From Erythrophleum ivorense (taxonomy: Eukaryota; Streptophyta; Magnoliopsida; Fabales; Fabaceae): 64,000 nucleotides of DNA. The stretch lies in contig JAIUCV010000572.1 in the NCBI GenBank assembly GCA_026724425.1, positions 124,001-188,000 of the forward strand, read 5' to 3'. This document shows, piece after piece, positions 47,151 through 60,790 of the stretch. The notes under the pieces are model-generated. The model saw nothing but the letters and a program-made list of their open reading frames with translations. It was not told the origin of the DNA and searched no databases. Position numbers and translations under genes: made by a program. Within the stretch, counting starts at the first letter, position 1. Every line of letters begins with the position of its first letter.

Positions 47151-49971
47151 ATGACTTACCAGCAGCGGCGGCGCTACCCTTACTACAACCGTATCCGCCG
47201 TCTCCTCCCTCTCGTTTTCGCCGTCTCCTTATCTCTCCTCATCCTCTTCGCTTTCCTCTCCTTCCTCGCTCCCCCTCCTGGCGATTCCGATCGCCTTCCA
47301 TCACGCCTTGGCCACACATCCGTACACTCTCTCCCTCTCTCTGTTTCCTGGTAAATCAATTTCTAGAGATTCTGTGAAAGCTTTTGATCCATTCTGTCTT
47401 TATTCGCTATGAGGAAGCAGGTTAACATTGGAGCCAGTGATGCGATCAAATTCGCCGGTTTCCGAGTTCCGGTTAGTAGATTCATTTTTCGTCCTATTGT
47501 GAAAAAAATGGCTGGATCTCTGATGCGTCTTCATCAATGGGTCATTTGGTTTTTGTGACCGACAGAGAGATGGAGGCAGATCAGATCGTGATATTTGGCG
47601 TTCACGAAACGCTGAATTCTTTTACGGATGCAGCAATGCCAGCAGCAAGTTCTCAAGTGCGTAACACTTAAACTTTTCGTTTCTATTCTCAAATCGATTC
47701 ACTTGTTGGGTCATTACTAGTAACATTGGTCTTACGAAAAGTAGGAAACTTTGCTTAGTTGAAAAAAGGAAACTTTGATTAGTTGGAAACAGCATTAGTA
47801 ATGTTATCAAAATCAGGAATTGAGATTAGTCAGTCACGCCAAAACTTGATATTTCCTTCTTGTTTGCAGATGCGAAAGCAGTGACGAGAAGTGATCGATA
47901 CTTGGCAATCGCCACAAGTGGTGGTTTAAACCAACAACGAACTGGGGTTAAGTCATTTGATTCTCTCTGGTTTCTACTTTTATCTCCATATATTATCACA
48001 TTGGAGCTCCATACAAAATTTTGTTTACTCTTAAAATCAGCTACTGTTCCTAATTGTCTCTGTTTGGATCTAACTTCTTGCACAGATTGTGGATGCAGTT
48101 GTTGCGGCACGGATTCTAAACGCTACTCTTGTTGTTCCGAAATTAGACCAGAAGTCTTATTGGAAAGATGCCAGGTTCGGCACAGAATAAAGCATACATA
48201 TTTTTTCTTCTCAGAAACGGAAATCAAAATGTTATGCATAGTAGTAACTTTGTGTGTGTTCTTGTGGCAGTGACTTCTCACATATTTTCGATGTCGATTG
48301 GTTTATGTCGTTACTATCGGAAGACGTTAGAATTATAAAGCAACTCCCACAGAAAGGAGGACGACCATGGAGTCCAAGTAGAATGCGTGTACCACGGAAA
48401 TGTAACGAGCGATGCTACATTAACCGTGTCTTACCTGTTCTTCACAAAAGGCATGTAAGTTTCCTTCTTCTCTCTTACTTTGGTATATCACATTCCAAAA
48501 AAATAAAAATGTTTGTTTCTTGTCTTACTTCTCTATCAACCATTTTAATTGGTTTTGGTACTATTCCATGTTGATGTTTGTTTAAGCATTTTGCACACGA
48601 TTGTGGATAAGCATGATCTCGATATAGGCTTATTTCAATTTTGTCTGTATTGTATATGCTTCAGGCAGTTCAGCTGAACAAATTTGACTATAGACTTTCG
48701 AACAAGTTGAGTGATGACTTGCAAAAGCTAAGATGTAGAGTAAACTACCATGCTCTAAAGTTCACTGATCCTATACTTACAATGGGTAATGAATTGGTCC
48801 GGCGCATGCGTTTGAGGAGCAACCACTTCATCGCTTTACATCTAAGGTATCACCACCTTTTTTTCACCTCTTATTTTCCATGTTGATGGTATAGAGAGTG
48901 TCTCGACGGAAGCGATAATGAAATTTGTTGCAGGTTTGAGCCTGATATGCTTGCATTCTCTGGATGCTATTACGGTGGTGGTGACAAGGAAAGGAGAGAA
49001 CTTGCAGCAATTAGAAGGAGATGGAAAACATTACATGTAAGGCTTGTTATAAGAAGTTTTCATTGTGTATGAACAAGCTACTACTAATGACTGATTTTGC
49101 AGATTAACAACCCTGATAAACAGAGGAGACAAGGAAGATGTCCGCTGACTCCAGAAGAAGTCGGACTGATGCTTAGAGCATTGGGATATGGAAGTGATGT
49201 TCATATATATGTCGCGTCTGGTGAAGTATATGGAGGAGAAGAGTCGTTAGCTCCTCTGAAAGCACTCTTCCCACATTACTACTCAAAAGACACTATAGCT
49301 ACCAAAGAAGAGTTAGAACCTTTTTCTTCATACTCTTCTAGAATGGCTGCGCTCGACTTCCTTGTTTGTGACGAAAGCGATGTTTTCGTAACCAACAACA
49401 ATGGCAACATGGCAAAGATATTAGCTGGGAGGAGGTACTGAAAAGATATTCTTCTTCTTCTCCGTTTTTGTTTCAGTGTCTTTGATGGAACTGCAAAAGG
49501 TTTAAGCTTTTGAAATTTTGCAGGAGGTACTTTGGACATAAACCGACGGTTAGGCCGAATGCTAAGAAGCTTTACAGATTATTCATGAACAAAGAGAACA
49601 CGACGTGGGAGGAGTTTACTTCAAGAGTCCGTTCGTTTCAGAGAGGTTTCATGGGAGAGCCAAAGGAAGTAAGAGCTGGTAGAGGTGAGTTTCACGAGAA
49701 TCCATCCACGTGCATATGTGAAGATACAGAGGCCAAAGCAAAGGCGCAAATAGAATCTAGAAAACTTGGAAAGAAAAACAAATCGATGAATAAAGACACA
49801 GTAACCAATGATGATCAAAGCGAAGAGGATGAGCCAGATTGGTCGGAGCCTGACTATGAGGAAGAACAGAGTGATCTTCAAGACAGAGGATTGTACAACG
49901 GGACGAGTTTGGATTACGATGATCCATCTACATCCGATGAGCCTGAGCTTGAAGAAATGCTATCAGACTGA
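47151..49971 (+). CDS. GDP-fucose protein O-fucosyltransferase family protein (type II Golgi membrane)
   Basis: The start at 47151 gives MTYQQRRRYPYYNRIRRLLP followed by a single membrane anchor (VFAVSLSLLILFAFLSFLA), the layout of a Golgi type II glycosyltransferase. Spliced exons read FYGCSNASSKFS, AVTRSDRYLAIATSGGLNQQ, IVDAVVAARILNATLVVPKL, then SHIFDVDWFMSLLSEDV. The catalytic O-FucT region has HFIALHLRFEPDMLAFSGC (the conserved HLRFE-D motif), YVASGEVYGGE and FVTNNNGNMAKILAGRR. The C-terminus is an acidic tail (DEPDWSEPDYEEEQSD). The family transfers fucose or other sugars in the secretory pathway; most plant members have no defined acceptor. The exon 2/3 splice uses an AG two bases inside CGACAGAG, needed to keep frame. 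Corresponds to AT1G76270 by synteny. Confidence 0.9.
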
Positions 49972-50513
49972 GTTAAGGAATAAGGATTCAGATCGTTACA
50001 CTGAATCTCTCCTCTGCTTGGACACTTCACAGTGAGTTTGTCTGCATTTCGCATTCGATGTCCTCTGTACATACAACTGTCATCGACGATAGAGCGTTCC
50101 TTTGTTTCTCAGGATCCGAGGAAATAGCCATTTTTGTTTTTCAGTAATATTTTAGCAATATTCAGAATCAGGGCTTGACCAGAGATGTAGCTATAGAAAG
50201 ACAAAAAAAAGAAGGCATATGTAGCATTATAACAAGAATTTCACTTGCTTGGTGATTAGTTTCATCCGAATATTTTCTCTATATAAACTGAATTATACCA
50301 TCCACTAGTCTCTCTAGCTTTTCATTGACATTGTACGAAAAGTATTTTCACTCTTGTGACTTGAGTGATAGATATAAACAGATTTCAAGAATTGTACAAG
50401 AATGGTTTTGGTGTAGTGATTATAATGAAAACGTTCAAAATTAATATAAAATGGTGACATATGATAATGCAGCTTTCTCAGAAGCGCTTGCTTCTTCAAA
50501 TGGGTTCATGAAC
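49972..50513. other. convergent 3' spacer
   Basis: Lies between the stops of two converging genes. Holds their 3' untranslated regions only. Confidence 0.6.
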
Positions 50514-52817
50514 CTATCTTCGTGGCAGGAAAGGCTTGACGGATTCGATCACAACCTAGCATAAAGCAAACACCAAATGTCATAAGATAAATTCAAAAAA
50601 CTGCTTTGAGATTTTACAATCGGCGCAAGAAATGTTTTTTTAAGGTTCTTGTTATAAGCAAAGTTACTTACCCTCCCGTCATATGACAATGATGCAAAAA
50701 TCCAAGGCTCACGCGAGCTCCAAGCAAGGCCTGAGACAGCAAATTAGTTACTTAGTAATTTCATGCTTTCTTAATCGGAAGAAATTGGGAAGCAAAACTC
50801 AGTTTGGTCTTAAGAGCATTTACCATACACACTGTCTTCGTAGTCAGTATAAGAATTTAGCAACGGGTTCACACGCTGACGCGATGCTTCCAACGAGCTG
50901 CACAACAACAATGGGCCATTAGAAGAAAAGTTCCAAACAAAGTTTAAACAAGTGAGTGCGATGATGATAAATAGAATTTACCTTTCTGAGGTTTTATTCT
51001 CACTAGATGCTGAAGCAAACCACAAGTTGACAGCTGAGTCTGTTCCAACGCTCTGTGTTTGATTGATAATAATCAGAAACTGACACTTCATATACACATA
51101 GTGACCTAACTCGTTTCTGAATCATCAACAAGGATGAAGTAGGAGAAAATGGGTACCAGAATTAGCTCTTCATACTCAGGGTTACACCTCACAGCCCATG
51201 TCCTGCAAATTTTGTCAGAGCATTAGGTTTGTTTGTGTGTGAAGCAGAATCATGGAAGAAAACAAAAATCCACAAATATATGCGCATGGATCTAAAGTTA
51301 CCAGTGTGTATGACCAGGGAGTTCTTGGACAGGAACCTTGGCCTTCCGAAGATCCCATACATGTATCCCAGATTCATCATCTGCAGTGACCTACACAATT
51401 GACAATCCAACACATAAAAAGACAAACATATGATAACATTTTTATAAAACAAGTATGCGCAGCTATGTGTTTATATATATGGAGTGAACCCTTACAAGTA
51501 TGTGTTCTCTCTTGGTGTTGTAATCAACATTACGTACATGGGCGCGCTCAATTGAATTAACCTTCCTGTATACATCCAAACATTGCAAACTCAGCATAAA
51601 GGTATGTCATTTTGAATCACAAAAAGTAATAATGACAGACTATTGAGAATAAATATGTTTAATTTTCATGAGAACATCAAAGATGAACAAATGATACATA
51701 CTTCATAGTTCGTAAGTCCCAAAACTGGATAGATGATTCACAAGTCGCTGCGACAGAATTCACATCATGTGGATTCCATGCTCCACCAGATAAAGAATGC
51801 CGCATACCAGCTGACTCCTTAGATAAAACCTATAATTATCATAATAAACTATCAAGAAGAAAGTACCTCAAAAGTGGTAGAAAAACCATTTGAAAGGAAT
51901 TTTTCTCTCCATTCTCAGAGCTCAAATCACCTCAGCACTTTTCTTTGAACAGTCTAAGCTCCACAAAACAAGGTTTTGTTCGTCCAAACTGACTAACTTG
52001 TCAGATTTGCCAGAGGGACACCAAAGAACACTGTTTCCACAAGAAGAGAATAAAAAGAGTCTTAATGGAAATAAGGAGAAGAAGATCTCTACAACCTCTA
52101 GACTGCTGGAATTATAAACCATGAACTCACCAATTAATCTTACCAACATGTGCATCAAGTGAGGCAACACACTCCAATGTTGAAGAATTCGTTTGACCAT
52201 ACGGCTCAGGAATCTGCCATATTGCTGCTCCAAATGACTCGCCTTCAAATGGAAACAACATTGACATTTTCAATTTTCAGGTGCAAAGTCGAAATTATAT
52301 AACACATTTCCCTTCCCGCCTAACTATCTTTCCAGCTTCACAATCCAAATGAGAATATATGAACCTCAAAATAGCAGTTGGAAACTGAGAATTACCAGTG
52401 GAGAAGACAGTAGAGAAAATGCGTTGATCGAATGGGCAAGAAGCAAGGTCCCATATCTCATTAGGATGCGAAAACAAACCCTCGCAAACCAGCTCAGATC
52501 CACCCGATGACAGACGAAGCAGATGAACCTAAAAAATCAACAATCAGAAACGAGGATCGAACAGATCCGGAGAACGAGAAAATGCAATCGGACGATCGAT
52601 CACCTCGTTTTCTTCTTTGAGGCTTAAGGTTCCAGTGAGGAAGCTGGTGTGATCTCTATCTGCTTTCACATCCGATATACATCTGGCCTGAAAAATAAAA
52701 ACAACAGATTCCGCCATTGAAGAAGCTCTACAATGGGAAAAGGATTCGACAGTGAAGACGATCGTGAAGTACCTGATACTTCAAACCGTAACCAATACCC
52801 GATGATCCTCCTTGCAT
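50514..52817 (-). CDS. DWA2: WD40 protein of the EIPR1/TSSC1 type, DWA2
   Basis: The start at 52817 gives MQGGSSGIGYGLKYQARCIS. Exons continue with LTGTLSLKEENEVHLLRLSS, SHPNEIWDLASCPFDQRIFS, GAAIWQIPEP, LDAHVGKINCVLWCPSGKSD, GGAWNPHDVNSVAATCESSI with QFWDLRTMKK, RNVDYNTKREHILVTADDES with GIHVWDLRKA, GHTHWTWAVRCNPEYEELIL and VYGLAWSSREPWIFASLSYD. The protein ends VVIESVKPFLPRR with a stop at 50514. These are WD40 repeats of a seven-bladed propeller. Two WDLR motifs (WDxR) suit a DCAF substrate receptor for the CUL4-DDB1 ubiquitin ligase. In A. thaliana DWA2 with DWA1 restrains ABA signalling; animal EIPR1 acts in endosomal retrieval with EARP/GARP. Exons are short and spliced by clean GT-AG sites. 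The gene looks intact. Confidence 0.92.
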
Positions 52818-55200
52818 TGTGGCTTTCAGCCTTCACGCCTGAGCCAATGTATGGATTCAGGAAGAAGATCTTCCAACGATTTACCGCTCTCTGACTTTGC
52901 TGGTTTCGAGCAGATTGTGCTAATGGGCCTATATTTAAGACATTTAAGCCCATATATATTATCCCACTTTCCTTACAAAGGCTTATCACAAATATATATT
53001 AGCCCATATAAATTGAATCTTTAATTTATTCAAGACTGAAAAACTGAGTTTTTTCTTTTTGTCTAGGAGGAAATAAGAAATTAGTGATCACAAAGTATTA
53101 TTTCTACAAAAATAGTAAAAACATACTCTATCTCAAAGAGTTTGTTGAAATTCTACATAGGAGTTGATCTAAAATAAAAAATAAATAAAGAATTTAAACA
53201 TATGGAAATGTAAATAACTGCACTGAATTTGCACCAACGGAACTCGTTACATATCTGTTTTTCTTGAGACCTTGAACACCTTCAATTCTACCTAATTATC
53301 CCTTCTTTATTTTTTATTTAAGCTCTTTCTCATTTAGCATAATTTTACACATGTAGTTTTTCTGTTCACCTTAATTATTTGTGTTATCTTTGCAAAATTA
53401 TTTTTTATTGGTAAATAAACATTGGGTTTGTTAGTTACCATTTTTCAAATCATATATTGATTGATGATGTTTTAACTAATTTTTCAATGTCTTGCACCGA
53501 AGAAGAAATGAGCATCGATTGGCTGAACATAATTGTCTCAGCTTCATGTAAGTGATGAAGCCCTTCACTAAAACATGGAATGTCAATTCATGTTAATTTT
53601 TTTTTCTTTCATATATTATAGAATGCAAGATATCACATGTTTACTTATTTATTTTATGTGTTTTTAGGCTACTATGCATGCTCGTATGGTGTATGTCAGT
53701 GCGGTTCCCATAACTGCATATGAATATTAACATATGATCATAAGACAGTGCTAACCAAAATATTTTAGAGGCTTAAAATATATCGGTTGATATATGATTT
53801 GTATTTTTTATTTATTATTTTTTCAAACTAATCATAATATTTTTATAGAAAACACATTTGAAAGAAATATAAAAATATAACTAGTAATTTATTAGTTAAA
53901 AAAAGTTGTTAAGTCTATGTTTATAAAATAAGAAATTAGTGATCACAAATTATTTCTACAAAAATTGTAAATATCATTTTTATCTCAAAGAGGCTATTGA
54001 AATTGAAAGTCTATATAGAAGATGATGTAAACCGAATGAATTAAGTATTTAAACATATGAAAAGGTAAAGTAGCTTAAATAAAGAGTAAAATTTTGGTTA
54101 AGTGTTATGATTAATTTTGGTAAAGTCTTATGATTAAATAAAGAGTAAAATTTTGGTAAAATCTTATGATTAATTTTGGTCTATATAGCACAATTTCATA
54201 AACAATTATTACCACATATGAAAAGGTAAACCAAAATTTGTTTCAATAGCATAATTTACTTAAACCAAAATATTGAAACAAATTCATGGAAAAATAAAGA
54301 AATAAATCTTATCTGTTTCTAAGGCAATTTTTTTTTTTTAAACTACTAAAAGCACTTGTAACAAATTTGGAACCATATTTCATATTTGTTACAATTCAAG
54401 GCATTATCCATAAATGTTTTAAAAATAATTCAGCAACATCATAGAGTTACAACTTTTAACTAGCTAGATATTAATCTACGGTATCTATATAGTTCAGCTA
54501 TGAGAGTATATATATATACGGTAAAGTCTATGGACTATGGCATCTATGAAGTTTGAGCTATAGAGAGTATACATACGGTTAAGTCTATGGTACCTATGAA
54601 GTTTGAATGATCAACTTCGGCGACAAACAAAAAAAAATACTTTTCTTGCCACCCAAACAACCTAACTATCAACTCCACATCTTTCAAGAATTAATCCTTC
54701 AATATATGTGTGGCAAAAGCTCATATAACAGTAATAACACTATATATACACTGTACACACTTTGAATTGACAAAGAGGTTTTGAAATTTGACCAAACGAT
54801 TTAACTGTTGGAAAGACAATGAACAAACATAAATACAGTAGTTAAAACGTTCATAAATCTCTATTAAGCCATCGAGGAAACGTGAGTAGATAAAAAAGGC
54901 GACCACTTTCTTTGTAAGTAACGTAATCAATCCGTATAAAATTGAATAATTGTCGGTTTTATATGACTAGATATTCATACTAGAGAAATAAATAAATAAA
55001 ACAGGAAAAGGGAAACAAAATCCAATCCCACGCTGAAAGTTGATTTCACCTTCCACCATAACAAACTATAGCGCCTCTCCGAATCAGTTCGAAGTTTCGA
55101 AAAACAGAAAAAACAAAAAACAATATCAATCTCTCTCGCCAAATAAATCGCGTGTGAAGAATTCGACGATAACTTACGGCGCCGGCGAAGATCCGTCGCA
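52818..55200. other. intergenic AT-rich spacer with short repeats
   Basis: No gene. A segment of about 130 bp starting AGAAATTAGTGATCACAAA at 53070 recurs in diverged form at 53930. An AAAGAGTAAAATTTTGGT minisatellite spans about 54070-54180, and a TCTATG-type duplication of about 70 bp lies at 54530-54610. The final 200 bp is the leader of the next gene. Confidence 0.6.
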
Positions 55201-57414
55201 ATGTACGTTGCCAGGAGAGTCTCCGACGTCGATCGCCGTCTTCTCCTCCTCGTCGTAATCCCTCTCCTCTCTCTCCTCCTCTTACTCTCCCTCTCCACCA
55301 TCACCCTCGAGCCTTTCCCCACTCTCGCGCCTCTACGCAACCTAATCTACACTCATACCCTAACCGCCACCACCGAAAACTCCGATTTCGCCGCTGAATT
55401 ATCCGATTCCAAACCTAGCGACGTAAATCCGCCGGACGAGATAGAGAATCGACGGCCGAGGAAGAAGGAGGAGTTGGTGAATTCGAAGATAGCGGTGTGT
55501 TTGGTGGGAGGAGCGAGGCGGTTCGAGCTAACGGGACCGTCGATCATAGAGAACATCCTGAGTGTTTATCCTAATGCTGATTTGTTTCTCAACAGTCCTC
55601 TCGATCAAAATTCGTTCAAGCTACGGCTGCTCAAGGACGCACCAAGGCTCGCGCGGGTTCGTATCTTCGAGCCTAAACCGATCAACGAGACTGAACCGAT
55701 GGTTCGAGTCCTTACACCCATGAATTCTCCCAATGGCATTAAGGTAAATTGTCAACTGTTTTATTTTTCTTGCCTTTTTAATGTTATATATGCCTAATTA
55801 GAATGCTTACCTTAAAAAATAAAAGGCTCAAAAAATTAAATAGAGGATAAGAAAGTAGTCAAGAGGGGTCAGTTTAGGTGGAGGGGTTAATTAGGGTTGG
55901 TGTAACCGTTTCTTGATCCGTACGTTATTCGTGTGATTGAATTTTTGTTCGGTGGGTTTGGTATTTGGTGTTCTCGCATCATCACCAAATGCTATTAGAA
56001 ACAAAACAAAAACATTTAACATTATTTATTATAACAAAATCGTTTTGTGAATGTCATTTCAAACGTTTTACATTACGTACGTATTAAGTTATTGCAACAT
56101 TTGTTAATCAGAAACAAACTTAAATGGGTTAATTGCCTCATTCTCGATTCGGGATTGTGTTGATATTCAGTTTATGACTTCTTGGTAATTGTCATTGTCT
56201 CGTAAGTCTCAAAGATGTAGTCTTATTAGACCGAGAATTGAAATTGACTCCTTATCGTTTTCGGGACCCACTTTTCCACATAAAGAAGATCTTGATTAAT
56301 TTGACAGCTTGTGATTTACATATATGTTTTGTAGAAAAAAAAAGGTATTCTGCTTTTTGGTATTTTTCCATATGTGGTAATAATTGTTTATGAAATTGTT
56401 AATGCGTGGCATGATGATGTTAATATGTGGCGTGATCATGTGAATGCGGAGGCTTCTAGTGGGTTTTGGTAACTCTAACCATGTATTAAGTATATGTATA
56501 TACATTGGTTTTAAACTTTGTTGTGCATATAATAATTTCACTTTAGCGTATTTATTTTAAACTTTGTTCTACTATTCATCTTCATTTTTTGAATTTAAAA
56601 AAAAAAAAAAATGTTCTTATCGGTATGGTGTTAATGACAGGGATTGTTACAATATTTCAATCTCGTAGAAGGCTGCATCACAATGATAAAGGCTTACCAA
56701 AACGACAACAACTTCACATACGACTGGATAGTCCGGACCCGTGTTGACGGTTATTGGTCTGACCCACTCGACGCTGAATACTTCATAACGGGTCAGTACC
56801 TAGTCCCACCAGGATCTTCCTACGGTGGTCTCAACGACCGCTTCGGCGTCGGCGATCTCAACACCTCAACGGTAGCTCTCTCTCGCCTCTCCCTCATCCC
56901 CGACCTAGACTCGGCCGGTTTAACTCGTCTCAACTCCGAGTCCGCTTTTAAAGCTCAGCTCTCAACTCACCGTGTCCCTTACGTCACCAAACCTCTCCCT
57001 TTCTGTATCATGACGGATCGGACCTACGATTTCCCTCCGTCTAGCTACGGAGTTCTGGTGGCTGCACTTTCGAGCCGCGGACCGTTGAACGGTGCCAAGT
57101 GCCGTCCGTGCACGGTCGCCTGTAGCGGTTCTTGCGTGGCTGAAGTAATGGGAAAGCTGAACAGAGGATGGAGCTGGACGGAGTGGGAGAACGGAACGAT
57201 GAAGCTCTGCGACGCGCATGGAGATTGGGAGGAAGGTTGGGAGAAGATATTTGACGGAGTCGCCGGTAAAAAACTCGCACGTGCGAGAAAACTAGCCGGA
57301 GGTTTGGATTCGAGGAGATGTGTGAAAGAGTTTGAAGAGATGAGAGGAATGACCGTTAAATGGGAAGCTCCCGCCTCCGAAAATATTTGTAATTTGGGCT
57401 TAAGGCCCAATTAG
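55201..57414 (+). CDS. DUF7796-type membrane-anchored protein, glycosyltransferase-like, two exons, 438 aa
   Basis: Exon 1 (55201-55743) and exon 2 (56641-57414) total 1,317 bp and join in frame. The N-terminus has an arginine-rich start followed by a membrane anchor (RLLLLVVIPLLSLLLLLSLS), typical of a type II Golgi protein. The lumenal part has KIAVCLVGGARRFELTGPSI, NFTYDWIVRTRVDGYW and SSYGGLNDRFGVGDLNT; the R-T-R-x-D motif and N-D-R-F-G motif resemble donor-binding segments of glycosyltransferases. A cysteine-rich block (CRPCTVACSGSC) lies near the C-terminus. I recall this family as DUF7796 (AT1G76250-like); its reaction is not known to me. A 0.9 kb intron separates the exons. Exon 2 has unusually high GC, and several antisense frames there are shadows. 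Confidence 0.8.
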
Positions 57415-59455
57415 AACAGATTGGGTTTTAGTTCCAACTTAATTCGCTAACAAATTTTCCCAATTTTTTTTTTGTTTTTTTTTGGTTGGAAAAGATATTT
57501 CTGGTTACATCAAATTATAACATTGAGAACTGAGCTGAACCATGATCTTGCGGAAAAAAAAAATCAAACCATAATATCTACCACATGGAAGAACTACCAA
57601 ATCTATTCGGAAATTGAACCCGTTACAGGATTCGATGTTTTTAACGTTGATATAGTGCAGATTTTATACATCTTTTATATATCATTACATGTACGAACCC
57701 GTCAACGTATAACTGATTCAACTATAGTTTCCTAAATTTCCTATATGGTGTAGCGATTATACAACTGTTTAACATAAGCTCACGTGACATTGCTGCATTG
57801 ACAGATGTTGGAATCTCGGCACATCACGCGAGGAAATATACGAATATCTATATATCAACCTTCTATTGAGTATACCAGCATAAGCATAAGGTTCTCAGCT
57901 ATATTTAAAAAATATTTTTATTTTTTAAATTAAAAAAAAAATGATTAGTGGTGTAAAAACATCTGGCGAGTTTTTTCTGAGAACCGTTTTGTGCGACATT
58001 TCTCCCAAAAACGTTTTACTCCAAAAGCTTGCCATTTTATTATTTATTTTCTTTTTTCTCTTGGAACTTGTGCTGTTATAACCAATGCAGATGCTCTTAT
58101 TTTTGACAAGCACCTATTATGTTTTCAGTCTGCTAATTTCATGGAAAAAGAGGCTGTAAATTTTGTATCCTAGTATAATTGGCAAACTATATATACATCT
58201 CATCTGTTAGACACTGGTTTTTCGAAGGAAAAAAATCCTTCAATCAGCCATATTTGAACAAGGATGATTTCGTTTCGATGGGCCTGCAATTGTATAACAA
58301 TTATCTCACAATTATTTCAAATAATATAACGAAAGACATTTTGTAACAATAAACTTTGTACTTCTTAGTATAATTTTTGTTTTCCTACTGAAAACAAACC
58401 CATAAATTGAGAAAAGCAAATGCTATTCTTACGCCCATACGGCCATACCGTACGTGTGTATAATATAGAACCAGGCAGATCCCCTTATATGAAACCAAAA
58501 TCTTTTCTGAAAACATTCAAATCTTGTAAAAGAAAAATGCTAAAACCACACATATATAAACAATAAAAAGAACTTCAATAAGAAAAAACATTGTATCGGA
58601 TCGTCTTAAATGTTTTATAGCATAAAAACCTAAGGGAGTTAATGAGTAGTTTAGCTTTGTAAACTCTTGTTTTTGGTATAAACCATAACATTAAAACCCA
58701 ACAAATAATAAAACTGTAATTTAAGCTCTCAACATCTAGTTCGTCAAGTATTGAGATCTAACGACATATCATAATTCACAACATTATAACCACTAAGTTT
58801 TATGACATTTTAATTGGAGAAATCATACGAGTGGATTCTATCGATCTAAGACACTTGAATCGAGATATATCTCTACAATCCTATCACAGAGTCTGCGTGG
58901 CTCCTCCCATTTTATTTGTAGTCAGTTGCAATTAAATCCAGATACCAAAGTCACATGCTTAACAAAATCAATTTCTGTTAGCGTTAAGTAAGGCCGTCAT
59001 AATGTTTGTGGATCTACGCCGAAACACTCGTTTTAAAAGTCCACACGCTTGCACAACCTAACTATATATTGCTTAGTTTAAGTAAATTCTCGATTTAAGG
59101 GCTAGTTTAAATTATACAACTAATATCTCATCTTTTAATGATCGTGGTAGGACAAATATGAAGTTTTCGTGCACAAGAAAACCGTGATTTTGAACCTTTG
59201 ATGCATAGTTGGAGCTGCCCTTCTCTGACACGTACCAGCTCACCCCTCGTGCTTTGTTTAATTACCACATTATCTTTAATTTAGTTTAACAGTACTTTTC
59301 TTGATATTCTTAATATAAATAAATTTCAACATCTTAACATATGTGAAATTTTTTAGGGCTCGTAGTTTTTAATCGTCTTATATGATTTTTTATCCGTGTA
59401 AATTTACATTTAACATCATATTTTTTTATTAAAAAAAAAAACGATTTTAGCAACT
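57415..59455. other. intergenic, no gene seen
   Basis: AT-rich DNA with poly-A/T tracts. The first 300 bases are the 3' region of the DUF7796 gene. Short open frames have no protein-like composition. Confidence 0.55.
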
Positions 59456-59790
59456 ATTTCGATATTGAGAATGAGAGAGATTGAAGAACATGATTTGTGG
59501 GAAAATATATTTTCTCATTCTCAATATCGAAATATGGTATCAGAGCACAAGCGATTTCCCACAAGAAAAACGGTTTCCCACATTTAAAGTGGCCCGTATA
59601 AGTGGTCCTCTTGTTGTGGTATTTCCGAGATGATGGTGCGTTGTCCCGCCCTCATCTCGAGGTGGCCTATTAGAGTGTTAAAGTCCCACATCGAAAGTGG
59701 GAGCACTTCTTAACTAATATATATAGGATGCGACAATCCTCCACTCTTGAGCTAGCTTTTGGGTGTGAGTTAGGCCCATTACTAATAGCA
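59456..59790 (+). mobile_element. TRIM-like LTR retrotransposon fragment with primer-binding site
   Basis: TGGTATCAGAGC at 59535-59546 is the standard primer-binding site for initiator tRNA-Met. To its left lies the end of a presumed LTR; this end is a hairpin whose arms (59456-59475 and 59514-59533) are perfect 20-base inverted copies. At 59676 the sequence TGTTAAAGTCCCACATCGAA looks like the start of a right LTR, preceded by a GAGGTGG purine run. The internal region is only about 130 bp and has no coding capacity, as in terminal-repeat retrotransposons in miniature. The left LTR start and the right LTR end are not recognisable. Confidence 0.5.
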
Positions 59791-60412
59791 ACCACTTCAC
59801 AGAATGAATGTAAAAATGGATTTGATTATACTAAAACCTCGATACTCTTCATGCTATTTTCTATAATTCATTTTGATGATCGTTCATAAGCATGTGAGAA
59901 AGAAAAAAAAACTGTGTTAACGCGTTTAAGCACCTCCTACCAAATTAGTTTATGGAGGACTCAAGTATGTTTATTTGAATTAAAAATGATGTGATAAATA
60001 ATACGATAAACCGAGTGGAAATTACTCAATTTTATCAGCAAGTGAGATCAGTTTTGGATTGGAGGTTTAGCTAGGTTGTCCAACCCACGTGTGTCCCCTC
60101 TCCGCTTTAAATGGAACATTTGTTATGTCTCTTAACTCGTTAAACCTGACTATTCACCATTCCACCTTACATTTAAAATATGATACAGTAGATAAACTAC
60201 ATGTCACTTACATAGGAGCACATACATAGGAGCTCCTTCGAATCTATAGATACATATAGACATATTGAGATTTGTGTTTAAGAAAACGTAAATCGGACAT
60301 ATGTTCAGGTAATTAAAACGTCCAATGGGTACATTTTTAAGTTTTTAACCGAACTTAAAAAAGAAAATATAGTTGGGAAAATAACAAAGTGTTATAATTT
60401 TATATTTATATC
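59791..60412. other. spacer before the copia LTR
   Basis: AT-rich, no gene recognised. It may hold the flanking target sequence of the copia element. Confidence 0.45.
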
Positions 60413-60648
60413 TGATGTAATATATATATATGATCAAACGTAATAAATATATAAAAGAATAATAATGATAAAAGAGAGAGTACCAATAAGTGAAAGAAGG
60501 AGAAGTGAATTGTTTTCTTATCAGATATGTTTTACAAAATCGTAGTAAGCTTATATATATAGGTTGGAATTCGACAAATTTTACTGCATCAATTAAATGA
60601 CGTGGGCTCCATTATCAAATCTTCACGCCAATGTTTTTTGACTTCCGT
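60413..60648 (-). repeat. 3' LTR of the copia element (boundaries approximate)
   Basis: On the minus strand a purine run AAGGGGGAG ends at about 60649 and is the expected polypurine tract. The sequence after it starts TATTACGGAAGTCAAAA. It carries a TATATATATAAG promoter-like box and ends near TTACATCA at 60413. The mate 5' LTR is outside the window, so ends cannot be checked. Confidence 0.5.
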
Positions 60649-60790
60649 AATACTCCCCCTTGGAGTCCATCGTCATATGTATTTTTAGTTGTCTCGTTAA
60701 AAATCCTTTCCAGGAAAACCCAGTGGGAAAAACCATGGTAAGGCAAAAAGAGTACAACTATATAGCTCCCCCTCGAATTGGGACCATATT

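Noticed and set aside
56962..57410. Long antisense open frames opposite the DUF7796 second exon
   Set aside because: Caused by the high GC and codon usage of the real exon on the plus strand.
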